A DNA stretch of 64,000 nt from Solenopsis invicta (taxonomy: Eukaryota > Arthropoda > Insecta > Hymenoptera > Formicidae): contig NC_052679.1 in NCBI RefSeq assembly GCF_016802725.1, positions 9,084,421 to 9,148,420 on the forward strand. The letters are read 5' to 3'. This document shows, piece by piece, positions 11,289 through 23,407 of this stretch (positions are counted from its first letter, which is position 1; every line of letters starts with the position of its first letter). Both the position numbers and the translations under genes were made by a program. The notes beneath the pieces are model-generated. The model was given only the letters and a program-made list of their open reading frames with translations. It was not told where the DNA came from and made no database searches.

Positions 11289-12050
11289 ATTGTGCCTTAA
11301 TCGACTCTTCGATATCACGGCGTATCTCTTTCTTCGTCTCTCTCTCTTTTTCTAAATTTGTCCACCGTGTATCTTTCGAAGCTATCTACTCATATACCTG
11401 TCTTACATCAGGGTTTTCTTATCTAACGCCGATTCGCAAATATAGAGTTCTATTTTCGTCAAATAGAAATATATATAGGTATACACACATATAAAACGTC
11501 CATTGATAAGGTCCATTGATAGGAAACTCACAAATGGATAGAATATCATGTAATTCAAATTATAGAGATATAAGACATATAATATAGAAAGGATTATCGT
11601 AACAGTCATTAGACTGTTGGATCTCGTTTGCACAAATTTTTAATTATTTTGTGTTTTGCAGAGTTTTTATTCTATAAAATTTTTTTAATCTCTCGAGACG
11701 CATGAATATTTATTTTTATTGTTAATTGTTAAAACATATTGCATCTGCTTATATATTTCAGCTATTTTTTTTAACTAATATAAATAGTCTGACTGTATAT
11801 TTAAAAATGATAGAACTATTCGTATTTGCCTAATGAATGATGCGATTTGCATTCTTGAAATTAAGTGAAAACCCGGTGCCTCTGAGTGCCTGATGTTTAC
11901 GCTTGATGATACAATGTTGAGGAGAAGTTTATATAACGGCAAGATAGTGCCAAACCGAAATGTTACGAGGACAATGCTTTTCTAACCATGATTTTCAAGA
12001 GATAATGTTTTCACAAATCACTCCTTCCTTTCCTGTTTTATGGATGTGTA
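11289..12050. other. Anion-exchanger 3' flank
   Basis: Probable 3' UTR and downstream DNA. No further exon was recognised. Candidate AATAAA signals on the + strand lie well beyond (13663 and 14178), so the UTR end cannot be fixed. Confidence 0.5.
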
Positions 12051-12759
12051 CACTAAAAAAAGTTTTTGATTTGACTAAATTTTTTATCTTAATTAAATTT
12101 TTTTAATTCAAATATTTATATATTAAACCGAAATTCAAATATTTTACATATTTAAGTTAAATATATACTTAGTAGACGGAAATGAATTTAAATGGATTGA
12201 AAATTTGTAATCCATTTTAATTCATTTGAATATATTTTGGATTAAATTACGATTACATTATTTTATTCCTACGACTATGGTCCACTTGATGCTTTGAAGC
12301 GTGTTTGATCAACCAATCAGAATAAAGAGTTTTACAAATTGACTAATCAAAGAATGGACCGCAGCCCATGTCATAGATTAAAATGGATTGCGTGATCAGC
12401 GAAAACTTTTTTAGATTGGAAGAATAGGAATTACTTCATTTCAATCCCGTTTCATGGATTAAAATGAATTATGTAGCCCGCGCGCATAATATTTTTTAAA
12501 TTAAAAAAATAAAAATCCCGTAGTTTCAATCTTCATGGATTAAATGAATTTAAAGAATTTTAACCTTTGATTGGATTGAAATAAATTTGAACAATTAAGA
12601 ATTTGAATTTAATAATAACCATACAAATTCATTTTTGTTTGCTGGGTAAAGATCTGGGTTGAAGTTCAAGTATTTAAGTTAAATAGATAAATACTAAACT
12701 GAAGAAATCAGTTGATCAATTTGAAAAATTTAGTGAAGTTAATAACTTTTTTCTCAGTG
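12051..12759. mobile_element. TA-flanked MITE carrying a nested MITE
   Basis: The ends CACTAAAAAAAGTTTTTGAT and (inverse) CACTGAGAAAAAAGTTATTA are bordered by TA (12049-12050, 12760-12761). The interior repeats the phrase ATTTAAGTTAAATA and is split by the second element at 12168-12646. A related copy is in a mos intron near 17861-18188. Confidence 0.6.
12168..12646. mobile_element. 479-bp nested MITE, TA-flanked
   Basis: The ends CTTAGTAGACGGAAATGAAT and (inverse) CCCAGCAAACAAAAATGAAT form imperfect TIRs bordered by TA. The same end type occurs at about 32339-32625. Confidence 0.55.
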
Positions 12760-12761
12760 TA

Positions 12762-15091
12762 TAGCGCATGTGTGTGTATGTATGTCTGTATATATGAAAG
12801 AACATACATACAGTTGCCTTGATCTTTCCATTCTTCAAAGATTTACATGGTACAGTTTGTGAATCTTTATATTCCACATTTCTACACGATATCCAAATTT
12901 CAAAATTTTATACTTTTTTCCCCTTTTTATCCCTCACAATGGTGCCTCTACATCTTTAAATGTATTGATACTATGTTTGCGAATACTTTTACAGATTCTT
13001 GATCTTAGAGATTTCAGCCTTAATTTTCGTCAAAACACATTTAACAGATTTGTATTAATCTTAAACATTAAAGCCTTAATAATCTTTGCTTTTATAAACT
13101 TTATCATTGCTACATATTAAAAATTTATCGATTTTCAAGTCGTATTTATGTATATACATATCTTTATATCCACAAGTACTTACAAACTCACGCGTCTTAT
13201 TCTATAAACTCAAAAGGATACTTAAAAACACACAATTTTGGTGTTTCCCTTATGTGCACAGGTGCTTACTCGTGATTGCGAGTACTTAAAATATAGAATA
13301 GTTCTTACATATATTTTTATATGTACATCTACATAAACAAATCCCTTATATTTTCAATATCATAAATTTTCGGGCTGGACGGATCTTCTAAACGGATGTT
13401 CCAGTCTTGCAAGTTGACAAAATCGTAATTGTGGTATTATATTCTTTCTACCGATCTGTACGTCCTGCAGCTTCTATTAGGTAGACATCCTTGTATTTTG
13501 CTCGTAAAATACCAATCCACAATTCTAATTCATTCTTACGACTTAAACCCGAGAGAAGTGATCCAAGACCAAGCAATCGATGATCGCTATAATTAAAGTG
13601 CGCGGAATTATAGTAGGGAATAAGGCTGGTGAAGAGAAAAAGAGAAGAGTTGTGTTTAACTAAATAAACTATTTTCGAACAAATAGAAACTATATAGAGA
13701 AGATATATTGTATTTTTATTCGTATTAGAGTATTTTACTAAACTTCCGTAAAGTCGCAAGTTTCCGCTTATTACTACAAGTCGTCGATTGTTAATTAATC
13801 TATAATAGAGAGAAGTCTAGAGAGAGTGAAAGCGATACTTAACCATTGTGATAGCAAGCAGAATCGCTCGAAAACAAAATGGTATAATTAAGCACTTAAT
13901 GTTAGCGACAGGTTTACAATACAAACTGTCTGATTAGATGTTCAATTGATCCATAGAGAATTATCGCGATGCGCACGTACATACATATACATCTCTATAC
14001 GTTCCTATATCGTTGATATTACATCGTGATAAAAGATTAGCGAACCGAAGTGAATTGTTACGGAGCGATATAGTACGATTGTACATACATAATCTAGTTA
14101 ACGTACAGTATTAAAAAACTAATAATTAGCAATAGACTCTCAGTAGCTGATTTATGCCTTGAATTAGCAACCGAAGAAATAAAACATATTTTAATTGTAC
14201 TCTACTTGATATTTGTCCCACTACTATTTGCCCCACTACATTTTTTGTTAAACAGCAAAAACAGAGTGTTTACTACCGGATAAAAATCTGGAATTTTCAG
14301 GGAATTATTTATAAAAATCAAAGATTTTTATTGGATTTTATTGATATTCGAAAAAGTTTTTGGGAATTTAACTTTTTTTAAACTCTTTATGAGACAAAAT
14401 CTTTGTTAAATTTTTCTTGATAATGCAAAATTAGCAACAAATATATCATATATATCCACGTACATTCTCTTGTGACCACTAAGTTTATAAAAAAAATTAG
14501 TAACAATAGAAGAGTCCTCGAGTTGTGTGTCTCATCATATTTCGAATTTCTTTCCGGTGATTTAAATCTGTATGTATATTGCGGATAGATTATTATATAC
14601 TATATTTAGTTAATATTATAACTCTTTAGCACTTTTCCAAATTTAATATTCAAAACTCAAACGGCTTTGGAGTATTAAAAAATATAATAAAATAAACTTA
14701 CCTAAAGGTTGTATTCATAAATCTCTAATCTAATCTTACTTGGAAATTTGAATAAAATTCCTGTAAAATTTAGGAAATCTTAGGACATTTTTTTACAAAA
14801 TTGGAATAAGTACACACACGTTCTGAAAAGATTTTGTACTAGTGTTAAAACCTTTTTGCGTTAATTACGTTATTAATTTAACATAATGCAATTGTATTAT
14901 TTGACTGTTTTGGGTTAAATTAATCTTCAACATATTTTAGTGTTGAAATAACAATTTATGGGTAAGTAAACAAATAACATAAAAAAATATTATTTTAAAA
15001 CGCAAATTTTAAAATAAATGTGTAAATTTAACATATAAATGTTAATTTTATTGAAATATGTTTCCAAATTGAGTCAGTAACATTTCTTGTG
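12762..15091. other. Intergenic AT-rich DNA between anion exchanger and mos
   Basis: No gene recognised. The short frames here lack codon structure or family motifs. AATAAA occurs at 13663-13668 and 14178-14183 and could serve the anion-exchanger transcript. From about 14840 the sequence resembles another AT-rich MITE arm (GTTAAATTTAACAC is at about 15868 on the far side). Confidence 0.45.
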
Positions 15092-15095
15092 TTAA

Positions 15096-15778
15096 GGCTC
15101 CTGACTCCTCAGCCGAGAACTCCGCGTTGACGGTAGCGACATTTCGTCGCGGACAAAATTAGAACAAATACACGTGAAACGTGACAGATTGACGATGAAA
15201 TGTTATTGTGCATGTCATTTTGTTATTATGTGTTTTATTGTGAAAATATGATCTTGTCTCGTATTTACCAAATTCGTAAAAATGGACTGCGAGTAAAGTT
15301 TCTTTGAATTTTATACATAAAAGTACATTTTTCACTCCTTTCAATAGCTATCTGTGTGTTTTCCTGTCTGCATAGATGTCACTTTACATGCTTGTTGCGA
15401 TTATTTACTGACTGTTACGGGGAAAAAAGATAGTCGTGACCGATATTTAGAAGTGTTTTAAAGTCATCTGATTAGTCTGTTTTATCCAAATTGACATTAT
15501 TTAGAAATGGCACGTCGGACAAAATTACGTGCCCATGTGTTTTCCTGTTTCAATAGCTTCACTTTACATGCTTTTTACAACTATTTACTGACTGTTAGGC
15601 GGAAAAAGGATAGTCGTGACCGATATTCAGAAGTGTTTTAAAGTCATCTGCTTAGTCTATTTTATCCAAATTGGCTTTATTTACAAATGGTATGTCGAAC
15701 AAAATTACGTGTCATTTCACGCAATTTCTCGCTTCTGAGTCCCGACTTCAATATGGCCGCGGCGAGTACTCAGGAGCC
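15096..15778. mobile_element. 683-bp element with TTAA target duplication and internal duplication
   Basis: The TIRs GGCTCCTGACTCCTCAGCCG and (inverse) GGCTCCTGAGTACTCGCCGC are each flanked by TTAA (15092-15095, 15779-15782), the piggyBac-type target site. Inside, a segment of about 180 bp is present twice in tandem (about 15354-15530 and 15534-15713), sharing GATAGTCGTGACCGATATT and AAGTGTTTTAAAGTCATCTG. No transposase. Confidence 0.7.
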
Positions 15779-15782
15779 TTAA

Positions 15783-16212
15783 TTTTTTTACATAATATTC
15801 GTATTATTAACACATTCAGGTGTATTGAATTAATAAAAAAATTTGGGTGAATTCATTTGTGAACGTGTTAAATTTAACACAAAAATTTTTTACTGCGTAT
15901 TTCATAATTAAAATCTCGATATGTCAAAGAAATATAAATCTCATATTCTCAAAGTTGAGAGCGTTCTATCTTAGACAGTCCACACACATATACGCGCGTG
16001 CGCGCGCGTACGCACGCATATGTAACTGTTCTCTCTGTCCTTGATGTGTTGATATACAGAAAACGGAATTTTAATAAGAGTTCTGTGGTTTTCCAATATA
16101 TACACGATAGAAATTTTATCGTTTTCTATGCAAATACTGTTGGAAAAATTCTACGCGTTTCTTTTCTACATGTAGAAATCGTTATTCGTATCGTAATCGT
16201 CACTTGGCTCAA
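15783..16212. promoter_or_regulatory. mos upstream region with alternating purine-pyrimidine tract
   Basis: This is the 5' flank of mos. At 15981-16022 it carries an almost strictly alternating CA/TA/CG stretch (core TGCGCGCGCGTACGCACGCA) able in principle to adopt Z-DNA. No TATA box is convincing. Confidence 0.35.
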
Positions 16213-18742
16213 ATGGCTTCACCGCAAAGATTAGTGCCTACGCTGAAGTATCTCTCACCTCGGCCATTGAAAAGTGCTATATCAAGCATCAGGTAAAAAT
16301 AACAAGAGAAACTTTTCACATTATTTAATTCAAATTATTAACAAGTAATGGATTTATTAGAACACCTTCAAGTCCAAAAACTCCAAGGAGCATTCAGGAG
16401 AAAAGGGCGGAAAATGAAAGGCTATTGTCACCGTTTAGTATCGATACACCTAATAGAGTCAAACTGCTCGAGGATGGTCTACCGAAGAAACATCGCCCTG
16501 TGCTTGGAACGGGTGCTTTCGGTACAGTCTACAAGGTGCTCTACAAAGGTGACTTACCTTAACATTTTTTTGGTAAATTTTTGTCGTTAAATGTACACAC
16601 AAACAATCGATTCTATTGCTAAGAAAAGCGATTATTCAATTTATTTTCTTCTGTTAAGTAACGGTAAATCTTTAATAAAAAATATTCTCTTCATAATAAT
16701 AAATGTACTTGCCACAAACTTTAGAAAAACTTGTTATTATGTACTAAAAATATATACTTTTTCGAAGAATATTGTAAAATTTTATTGAAGAAAAGTTAGA
16801 ATAAACAAATCGAATTTTTATTTTAACTTAATATTCTTATTGTTTTAACTCTCGTTTTTACTTAATATTCTTTAAGTATTAAATTACTAAAATTTAAAAA
16901 ATATATATTTTTTAAAATTGAATTTGACGTGTATGATTAACTTGTGATAAATGTATATAACAGCAAGTATATAAATTTATGAAATATTTAAAATAAAGTA
17001 TTTTTGTGTGCAGGAGTAATTGCGCGAGAAGTGATGGAAAGCTATAAATACAATGTTATGGACTTTCAAATACAATTTAAGATTAATCTACAAGGTTTTT
17101 GCTTCCTGTTTCTTACTTTTCCCCTATTGTTACTTCTTTGCACTATTTTACCATTTTCTTTGCACTATTTTATCGTATTTCTTGTGCGTTTTTGTCTCTT
17201 CCGAAATTCGTTAATTTTTATCTTAGCCAATAAAACAGTGTGTGAAGAAGCAAAAAGACAATAGCTGAAAAATAAGAGAAAGCAAAGAGCACACTGTAGA
17301 TTAGTTTTTATCATTGTTACTTTTCTTAGGAGACCAAGTAGCAGTCAAAATCATTCCACGAAAACAAAACGACGATGAAGTAATAAACTCTGAGAGACAT
17401 GCGACTGTTCTGCGACACGCTAATATCGTAAAAATACTGAGCGTAGAACAGGGCAGTAGCTTGTCGTTAATAACAATGGAATTGTGCGGCACGTCGTTGC
17501 AGGACAGGCTGCAGGAATCAGCTCTGCCAAAAGAAGAGCGTGTTTCTATTTGGAGAGACATTGCTAGCGCGCTTCAATTCTGCCATGATTCCGGCGTGAT
17601 ACACGCAGATGTCAAAGCAACCAATATCCTAATGGCAACTAATGGTCAAGCTAAGCTCATCGACTTTGGTAGTTCTCTATTGGTCGACGAACCGCACGTT
17701 TCAAACAGGCCGCGAGTATGCGTGTATATTCATATATTTACATATACATATAAACATAGAATTTTTATTCGAAAATACTTCAACATCTTAGGCACTAATT
17801 GTATGGAAAATTGAATTCCAGTATTAAAAGTTTGATTTTCACATACAAAATTTATAATTTAGTGAACAAACTTTGTTACATTTTTCAGTTCAAACATTTA
17901 TGTATTTAAATTAAATACATAAATACTTGAACTAAGGTTCAAATATTTTATGTATTTTTCATTTTTTAACTTGATTAAATTTTTTCAATTAATAAATATT
18001 TAAGTACAGTTAAATTAAATATAACTAAAGTCTAAGAATTTTATGTATTTAAAAAAAAAGTAAATTTGTAAATACTTTAACTGAAGTTCATGTATTTTAT
18101 GTATCTAAGTTAAATATATAAATACTTAATCCGAAAAAATTTGATCAATTGAAAAATGCAGTCAAGTAATCAACTTTGTTTTTCAGTGTGTGGTTTATTA
18201 AAAGTGCAAATATAAGACGTTCATTTTTTGTTCATTAGAGTTGCATCATATGTGGAAAACCAACTTTATTTTACTGAGGATTAATTTCCCATGAAATTAA
18301 TACCATAAGGTTTCTGCCTAATAAAAGCAGTTGGACATACAATATAGTTCAATTATTTCTTACATACATATAATTATATAGTCGTGTGTTTATATCTAAT
18401 GACAAGATTTTTATTTCGCTTCGTCTCATAAAATCACTTTATTAGGGCACACCAGGCTACACGGCACCGGAAGTGCTCCGAGGAAACGTACCTACATTCG
18501 CCAGCGACATCTATTCACTTGGAATTGTAGCCTGGCAAATGCTGGCTCGAGAAGTACCTTTCCATGGATTACATATCCATACCATTATATATATTTCTGT
18601 AAAAGGAACACGTCCTAAAGATGAAACTCTCGACGACGAGTTTGCTGGAAGATACAAGGAACTATTTAGAGCGGCATGGTCACAGAATGTTACAGATAGA
18701 CCCTCACTTGATGAAATAATCAATAGACTTGATCTCTTGTAA
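16213..18742 (+). CDS. mos: Mos-type serine/threonine kinase (exons 16213-16292, 16346-16548, 17330-17715, 18446-18742)
   Basis: This gene encodes a 321-residue kinase of the Mos family, MAPK-kinase kinases that drive oocyte MAPK activity during meiosis. All three introns have GT-AG ends and the phases join. The N-terminus MASPQRLVP followed by SPRPLKS resembles Mos. Kinase motifs: glycine loop GTGAFG (81-86), VAVK lysine 101, helix-C Glu 116, catalytic loop HADVKATN (186-193), DFG 206-208 and GTPGYTAPE (224-232). DIYSLGIVAWQMLAREVPF followed by a truncated C-lobe ending in LDLL is the Mos pattern. Every catalytic residue is intact, so the gene looks functional. The first exon is too short to appear as a long frame; the ATG at 16213 is the only one that keeps frame into exon 2. 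An ATTAAA occurs just after the stop (18748-18753). Confidence 0.88.
17861..18188. mobile_element. MITE in mos intron 3 (approximate ends)
   Basis: This is AT-rich DNA with the recurring phrase ATTAAATACATAAATACTTG and a right end ATCAACTTTGTTTTTCAGTG. That end is the inverse of the CACTGA-type end of the 12051-12759 element. The left boundary is unclear. Confidence 0.4.
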
Positions 18743-18829
18743 TCAATATTAAACATTTATTTAATCAAATTTGAAGCTTATAGAAAATCTTATTTACGAT
18801 AAGTAGCTAGATTTAGTGCTTAATCATAT

Positions 18830-18835
18830 TTTATT
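18830..18835 (-). terminator. LSM5 poly(A) signal
   Basis: AATAAA on the minus strand, about 50 bases past the LSM5 stop codon. It lies within 90 bases of the mos stop on the other strand, so the two 3' UTRs probably abut or overlap. Confidence 0.55.
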
Positions 18836-18884
18836 GGAATAGAAATAATTCGATGAGCTTGGGATGATAATTCAAAAATCAGTT

Positions 18885-21052
18885 TTACGTTTCTGGCATC
18901 TCGCCACCAGGCACCAACTGTAATAAAATAAATAAATTATGAAAGTTTACATCTTGCTTTTCATCTTTATCGCATCAAAAGCTATTGTTACAAATCGTTA
19001 AATTTTTTCAAAATTAGGATTAAAAATTGAAAATTAAGAAAATCTTAAAATTAGCAACATTTTTTCATCTTAATTCTGTGCTTATATATCCCTGTTCATA
19101 AAAAATTCTTATCTTCCACAAAAATAAACAGCAACTTCTCTATGGGTTGATTTTAAAGATAAAAGATAAAATTTTTTACAAAAAAATTAATTAAAGTTGT
19201 GAATTTCAATTCTTAATCTGCAAACCTGATCAAATACTTATAAAATAGGATAAAGATAAAAAATACATATATTTTTCACAAAAGTTAAAATAACAGATTT
19301 TAAAAGTCAATAAGGCTATATGAAAAAAGCTATTCAATTTAAAAATTAAAAAATTAAAAAGCGGATTTAATACGATGAATCAAAATAGTAAAAATGGAAT
19401 AATTACAAAGAAAGGACATTAGTAAGCTTTTTAAGAATGTAAAGTATATTTGAATCACAATGTTTAAATTAGGAACATTTTGACTTAACTTAGTTTTAAT
19501 GAACCTAATTACAAAAATACCTATTTATTAAGAATTGAAATACTATCAATTAATCCAATGTTTCAAAGTTAAAAGTATTCGTTTACCAAATAATTGATAA
19601 ATAATCATCTATGACTTTTCTTTGTGATTATTTTATTTTCAGATAAACGAGCGTTTTTTAATCATTTCTTAAAAATGCTAAATTTTATTTCATATGAAGT
19701 TAATACATATAAGTTTTTGAGATCGCTGGCAGATCAAATATGATCAACCAAAATGCTAAATTTTGTTGAATTTGAATAAAATTCATTTTGATTCATCATT
19801 TTAGATTGAAAAATTTTGACTAATTTATAATCAGCAACCTTAAAAACTTTTAGTAAAATTTAAATTAGGTGATAATTATTTTTAGAAAAAATCTGATATG
19901 CATGAAATGATAAAGATATTTTTAAATTGGTTCTACAAAAAAATTTTTTAAATACATTAATATCTACAAGATTTGATAATGGAAAATTTCAGGAATAATT
20001 CTAGATGATGAGATAAAAATTAAGTATAACAAAATAACATAATTAAAGTTGAATTTTTAATTTTAAATGTTTAAATATTCATTTAGAAAGTGCTTAAAGT
20101 ACATGAATATTTAAACATTATAACTAAACAGCAAAATCACTGAAATTTTGTTATTCTTATAATATGAATTTGTAATTCCAAGTACTTAAATATTCATGTA
20201 AATTGTAAAAAGTATATTTATATACATTATAAAAAACAAAATCTTAATTGCGATTTTATTATTCTTGATTTTTGTCTTGATTTTATTATCCTTGATTATT
20301 GTATACATGTTTCTAAAATATTATCTAATAATATGATAATTCTGATTGTTTAAAAAACATTTTAATAATGTACCAAATATTTTTTCAACATTTTTATATA
20401 ACGTTACGAGAATGTTTTTAAAACATTACCTAAATAATGTAATATTTTTGAATGTTTAAAAAACGTTTTAATAATGTTACTTTTATTAATCAGAATTACT
20501 CCTTAAATTTTTTCCCACCTGTTGCCATCCAAATATCCTGAATATTTTATATTAATGTTTAAAAAATTTTGCTCTTGTCAGTATCTCAAAATAGCCTATT
20601 AAATTCTTCATTTTTGTGTAATCGTGCAAAAATGTTTTGCAATTCTGTAAAACATTCAAAGATATCTTGAAATGAAAAAATGTTGGTAATTTGCATTAAA
20701 GTTCTGTTAAATATTGTGTTATCGATAATAACCATAGTAATGTTACTGCCATTGAGAAGAATCTGATCCAATTTTGTAACTCTACGACCTTCCGGGGTGG
20801 CCTCACTTTCTGTTACATCTTCCAGCAGCATGTTGACAAAATCGTCGAAACCTTGCAGAGTTCCCACAATTTCCTTGTCATTTTTCATAATAATATGTAT
20901 CCGAGAACCAATACACTTGTCGACAAGTTCTATAAGCAATAATTTATTAGTATAATATTGATAAATATTATTGGCATAACTTTAAAAAAATATAAGTATC
21001 TTTTACCTAAAGGTAATAACGTAGACGGATTTGTGCTCACCGAAGTAGCCAT
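18885..21052 (-). CDS. LSM5: LSM5, U6 snRNA-associated Sm-like protein (exons 21052-21007, 20929-20733, 18917-18885)
   Basis: LSM5 is a subunit of the LSm2-8 ring that binds the U6 snRNA 3' end and of the LSm1-7 ring that promotes mRNA decay. The three minus-strand exons join in frame to 91 residues, the same length as human LSM5. Exon 1 is MATSVSTNPSTLLPL plus one base. Exon 2 carries the Sm1 motif (ELVDKCIGSRIHIIMK, GTLQGFDDFVNMLLEDV) and the Sm2 motif (ILLNGSNITM). Exon 3 is only 33 bases and gives LVPGGEMPET. The donor after ATG at 20733 is the weak GTTATT. Reading through it would add about 36 unrelated codons, which explains the longer frame ending at 20586; I regard that as intron. Intron 2 is about 1.8 kb and AT-rich. 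The gene is convergent with mos, with stops 142 bp apart. Confidence 0.92.
18918..20732. other. LSM5 intron 2
   Basis: An AT-rich intron. Between about 20330 and 20490 the phrase TTTAAAAAACATTTTAATAA recurs (also as TTTAAAAAACGTTTTAATAA), suggesting a small degenerate repeat. No gene was seen. Confidence 0.5.
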
Positions 21053-21240
21053 TATTTATAATGAGTGAAATGATTACGCGGCTTACTAGAATTCAAATCG
21101 CTTTAATTCGTAAACTGTTGCCATAAGAGTTGCTGAAGAGCAGTGAATATTGCAATCTTCTTTATTAGCCTTTGGATTTCTAATTCACCGGGTTCACATA
21201 ATAAATCGCAGTACCAGGATTGATACTCAACAACAATTCT

Positions 21241-21408
21241 AAAGGGCCTCGCACATGAAATGTATAACATAACATAAGCACAACATAAGACCGATGGATC
21301 AATGAGCATCAAGCATAAAGTCGCCATATTGATTTACATAACATTTTCATTGGTCCGTTGGTCTTATGTGTGCTTGTTATGTTATGCATTTCATGTACGA
21401 GGCCCTTT
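21241..21408. mobile_element. 168-bp hairpin MITE
   Basis: AAAGGGCCTCGCACATGAAA and its inverse TTTCATGTACGAGGCCCTTT form the ends, and the arms continue through ATAACATAACATAAGC. It lies just upstream of LSM5 on the opposite side of a possible shared promoter. Confidence 0.65.
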
Positions 21409-21410
21409 AA

Positions 21411-21563
21411 GGTTGGTTTATGCAAGACATAACCGCTAATTTATGCCGTAATCTGTAAACAATTGATCAATCATAGTCGATTATTCTTCTAAACTAATTA
21501 TGATTGGTCAATTTCTTACAGATTCCGGCATAAGTTAGTGGTTACGGTTTGCATAAACCAACC
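21411..21563. mobile_element. 153-bp hairpin MITE with TTAA target duplication
   Basis: GGTTGGTTTATGCAAGACAT and (inverse) GGTTGGTTTATGCAAACCGT are flanked by TTAA at 21407-21410 and 21564-21567. The arms pair through TTACAGATT-type sequence. It is a piggyBac-type non-autonomous element directly abutting the previous MITE. Confidence 0.75.
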
Positions 21564-21639
21564 TTAACGATACCGAATTGTCGCTAAGGAGTTAAGGCTG
21601 TTTTACAATGAGTGACAAATGTGATTTGTGGTAAGACAT

Positions 21640-21768
21640 TAGGCCTGTTCGTATTGCCTTTTTGAATTAATTTCTTTGTCGTCTCTCTCTTTCTTACGAT
21701 CGAATATATATTTATCTCATCTCGAGTGCAAAAATTTTTGGGGATTTCAAGCAACTCGAACAGACCTA
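21640..21768. mobile_element. 129-bp hairpin MITE
   Basis: TAGGCCTGTTCGTATTGC at the left is inverse to the right end TAGGTCTGTTCGAGTTGC. The centre is a TC-rich loop. Confidence 0.6.
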
Positions 21769-21951
21769 TTTTTGGTAGTGATATCTTGAATGTCTGGTGC
21801 TCACATATCTCGCTTAACCAAACATTCAATTTGCACCTTTCGACAATGTCCACATTTAAATGTGAATTAGGCGTTGAAATTATTTACAACTTGCGACTGA
21901 CAACTAGCCACTCGCGATTTGCAACTACGCTTTGCAACTCTTTGGTTAAAA
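21769..21951. other. Spacer between MITEs
   Basis: A short unclassified stretch with the recurrent phrase TTGCAACT/TTGCAACTAC; no gene. Confidence 0.4.
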
Positions 21952-22181
21952 CTAGAGTCCTATATAAAGAGAGAAGCGACATTGATGTCCAAAGCTCTGA
22001 TTGGTAATCTGATTGATACTTGATTGACTAAACCATATTGTGACCACAGCTGTTTGCAGAATGATACGAATGGTGTTTGATGACGTTGGAGCGGTCCCAA
22101 AATGGCGGTGGAGGACTCAATTGGATACTGAAGGTTGTGATGGAGGTTCGATGTCGCTTCTCTCTTCATATAGGATTCTAG
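21952..22181. mobile_element. 230-bp MITE flanked by TTAAAA
   Basis: CTAGAGTCCTATATAAAGAG and (inverse) CTAGAATCCTATATGAAGAG are near-identical TIRs that continue through AGAAGCGACAT. TTAAAA occurs on both sides (21946-21951, 22182-22187), a likely target duplication. Confidence 0.7.
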
Positions 22182-22254
22182 TTAAAACCCATTGCACTCG
22201 AAAACACTATTATGCCTCGTGCCCACAGGACGCGGCAAGGATTGCCGCGTCCTG

Positions 22255-23404
22255 GGGGTCAATCATGTAATTTCACGTGGAACTTTTCACGTTTCACTTT
22301 TCACTTTTCACGTTTCACTTTTCACTTTTCATTTTTCATTTTTCACTCATAGAGAATTCACGTGAATCTTTTCACGCACAGCGATTATGTATGAATAATT
22401 CGCGGAAGTTTAGTTTGCGTTCCGAAATTCACCATTAGAGGCTCTGTTATTGCAACTATCAAGCGATCGTGAAAAAGGTTTCTACCTGCTTTTACAGTAT
22501 AACTTTTACTGTAAAAATTTTATTATATAAAAAAAATGGTAAAAAAATATTCATAAATAAATAGCAATATTCCTTAGTTATATTGCATAAACTTAATTTA
22601 CAAATATAATATATATTACATTTATTTTTAATGATCCATATATTGTAACAACTATTTTCTTATGTAGTAATCTAATACTCAAAATTACATTGTAATTTAA
22701 TTCAAACATTGTTTTTTAAAATTAATTTTAATTAGTTTTTTATGTGTGCAAATTTTAAAGTAAATTAATTTTATTAGTTATTAAATTTAACTTTGTTTAA
22801 TTAAAAAATATTGAATAATTTAGAATATGGACCTTGATCAAAACTGAATTCTCCGCTCACACATATATTTTCCAAATTTATAAGTTATAAACACTTACAT
22901 GATTGATTAATATTCTATTTCACAAGACGCACCTTTCTTATATCATTGTGTATCAAAACGCGTTTAAAGTATATTTTTATCTAAATTTGCATTTGATGAA
23001 ACCTCATTCTATATAATTAGCAAAATATCAATTTGTCAAATATAAATATCAAACCTAATTACATCACAAAAGCATTATTTTTATTTATGTATATATTACT
23101 TTATCCTATCAACGCAATGAAATACCAAAAAGGTTAACCTTTTCAATAATACCTCTTCAAACTGTTACCACACTGTTACCACACTTTCATTTTTATTTCA
23201 AAATACATACAATTTATTAATTCCCTAAATTTTCACCTTTTCGCCATCACGGCTGATGGCGAAAAAGTTCACGTGAAAAAGTTCATATTTCCGCTCATGA
23301 GTGAGTTACATGATTCCGTGGAATCGTACATGATCGTGCAGTTCACGTGAAACTTTTCACTTTTCACGTTTCCGCCCTAGGGAAAATGTTACATGATAGA
23401 CCCC
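22255..23404. mobile_element. 1.15-kb inserted TIR element with CTG duplication
   Basis: GGGGTCAATCATGTAA at the left and (inverse) GGGGTCTATCATGTAACA at the right, each bordered by CTG (22252-22254, 23405-23407). Subterminal regions are built from TTTCACTTTTCACG-type repeats and palindromic GTTCACGTGAAAC blocks, with an AT-rich core that has no coding frame. Confidence 0.6.
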
Positions 23405-23407
23405 CTG

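Noticed and set aside
13448..13759. 103-codon minus-strand frame
   Set aside because: No recognisable motif, AT-rich context and no splice partners; chance frame.
20586..20732. C-terminal extension of the LSM5 frame
   Set aside because: The tail has no similarity to LSm proteins, and the conserved LVPGG end is found in frame at 18917-18885.
21103..21240. Minus-strand frame ending LLCEPGELEIQRLIKKIAIF to FTN just upstream of LSM5
   Set aside because: The peptide looks gene-like but I recognise no family, it abuts a MITE and lies where the LSM5 promoter must be. It could be a terminal exon of an unknown gene; not supported enough to call.
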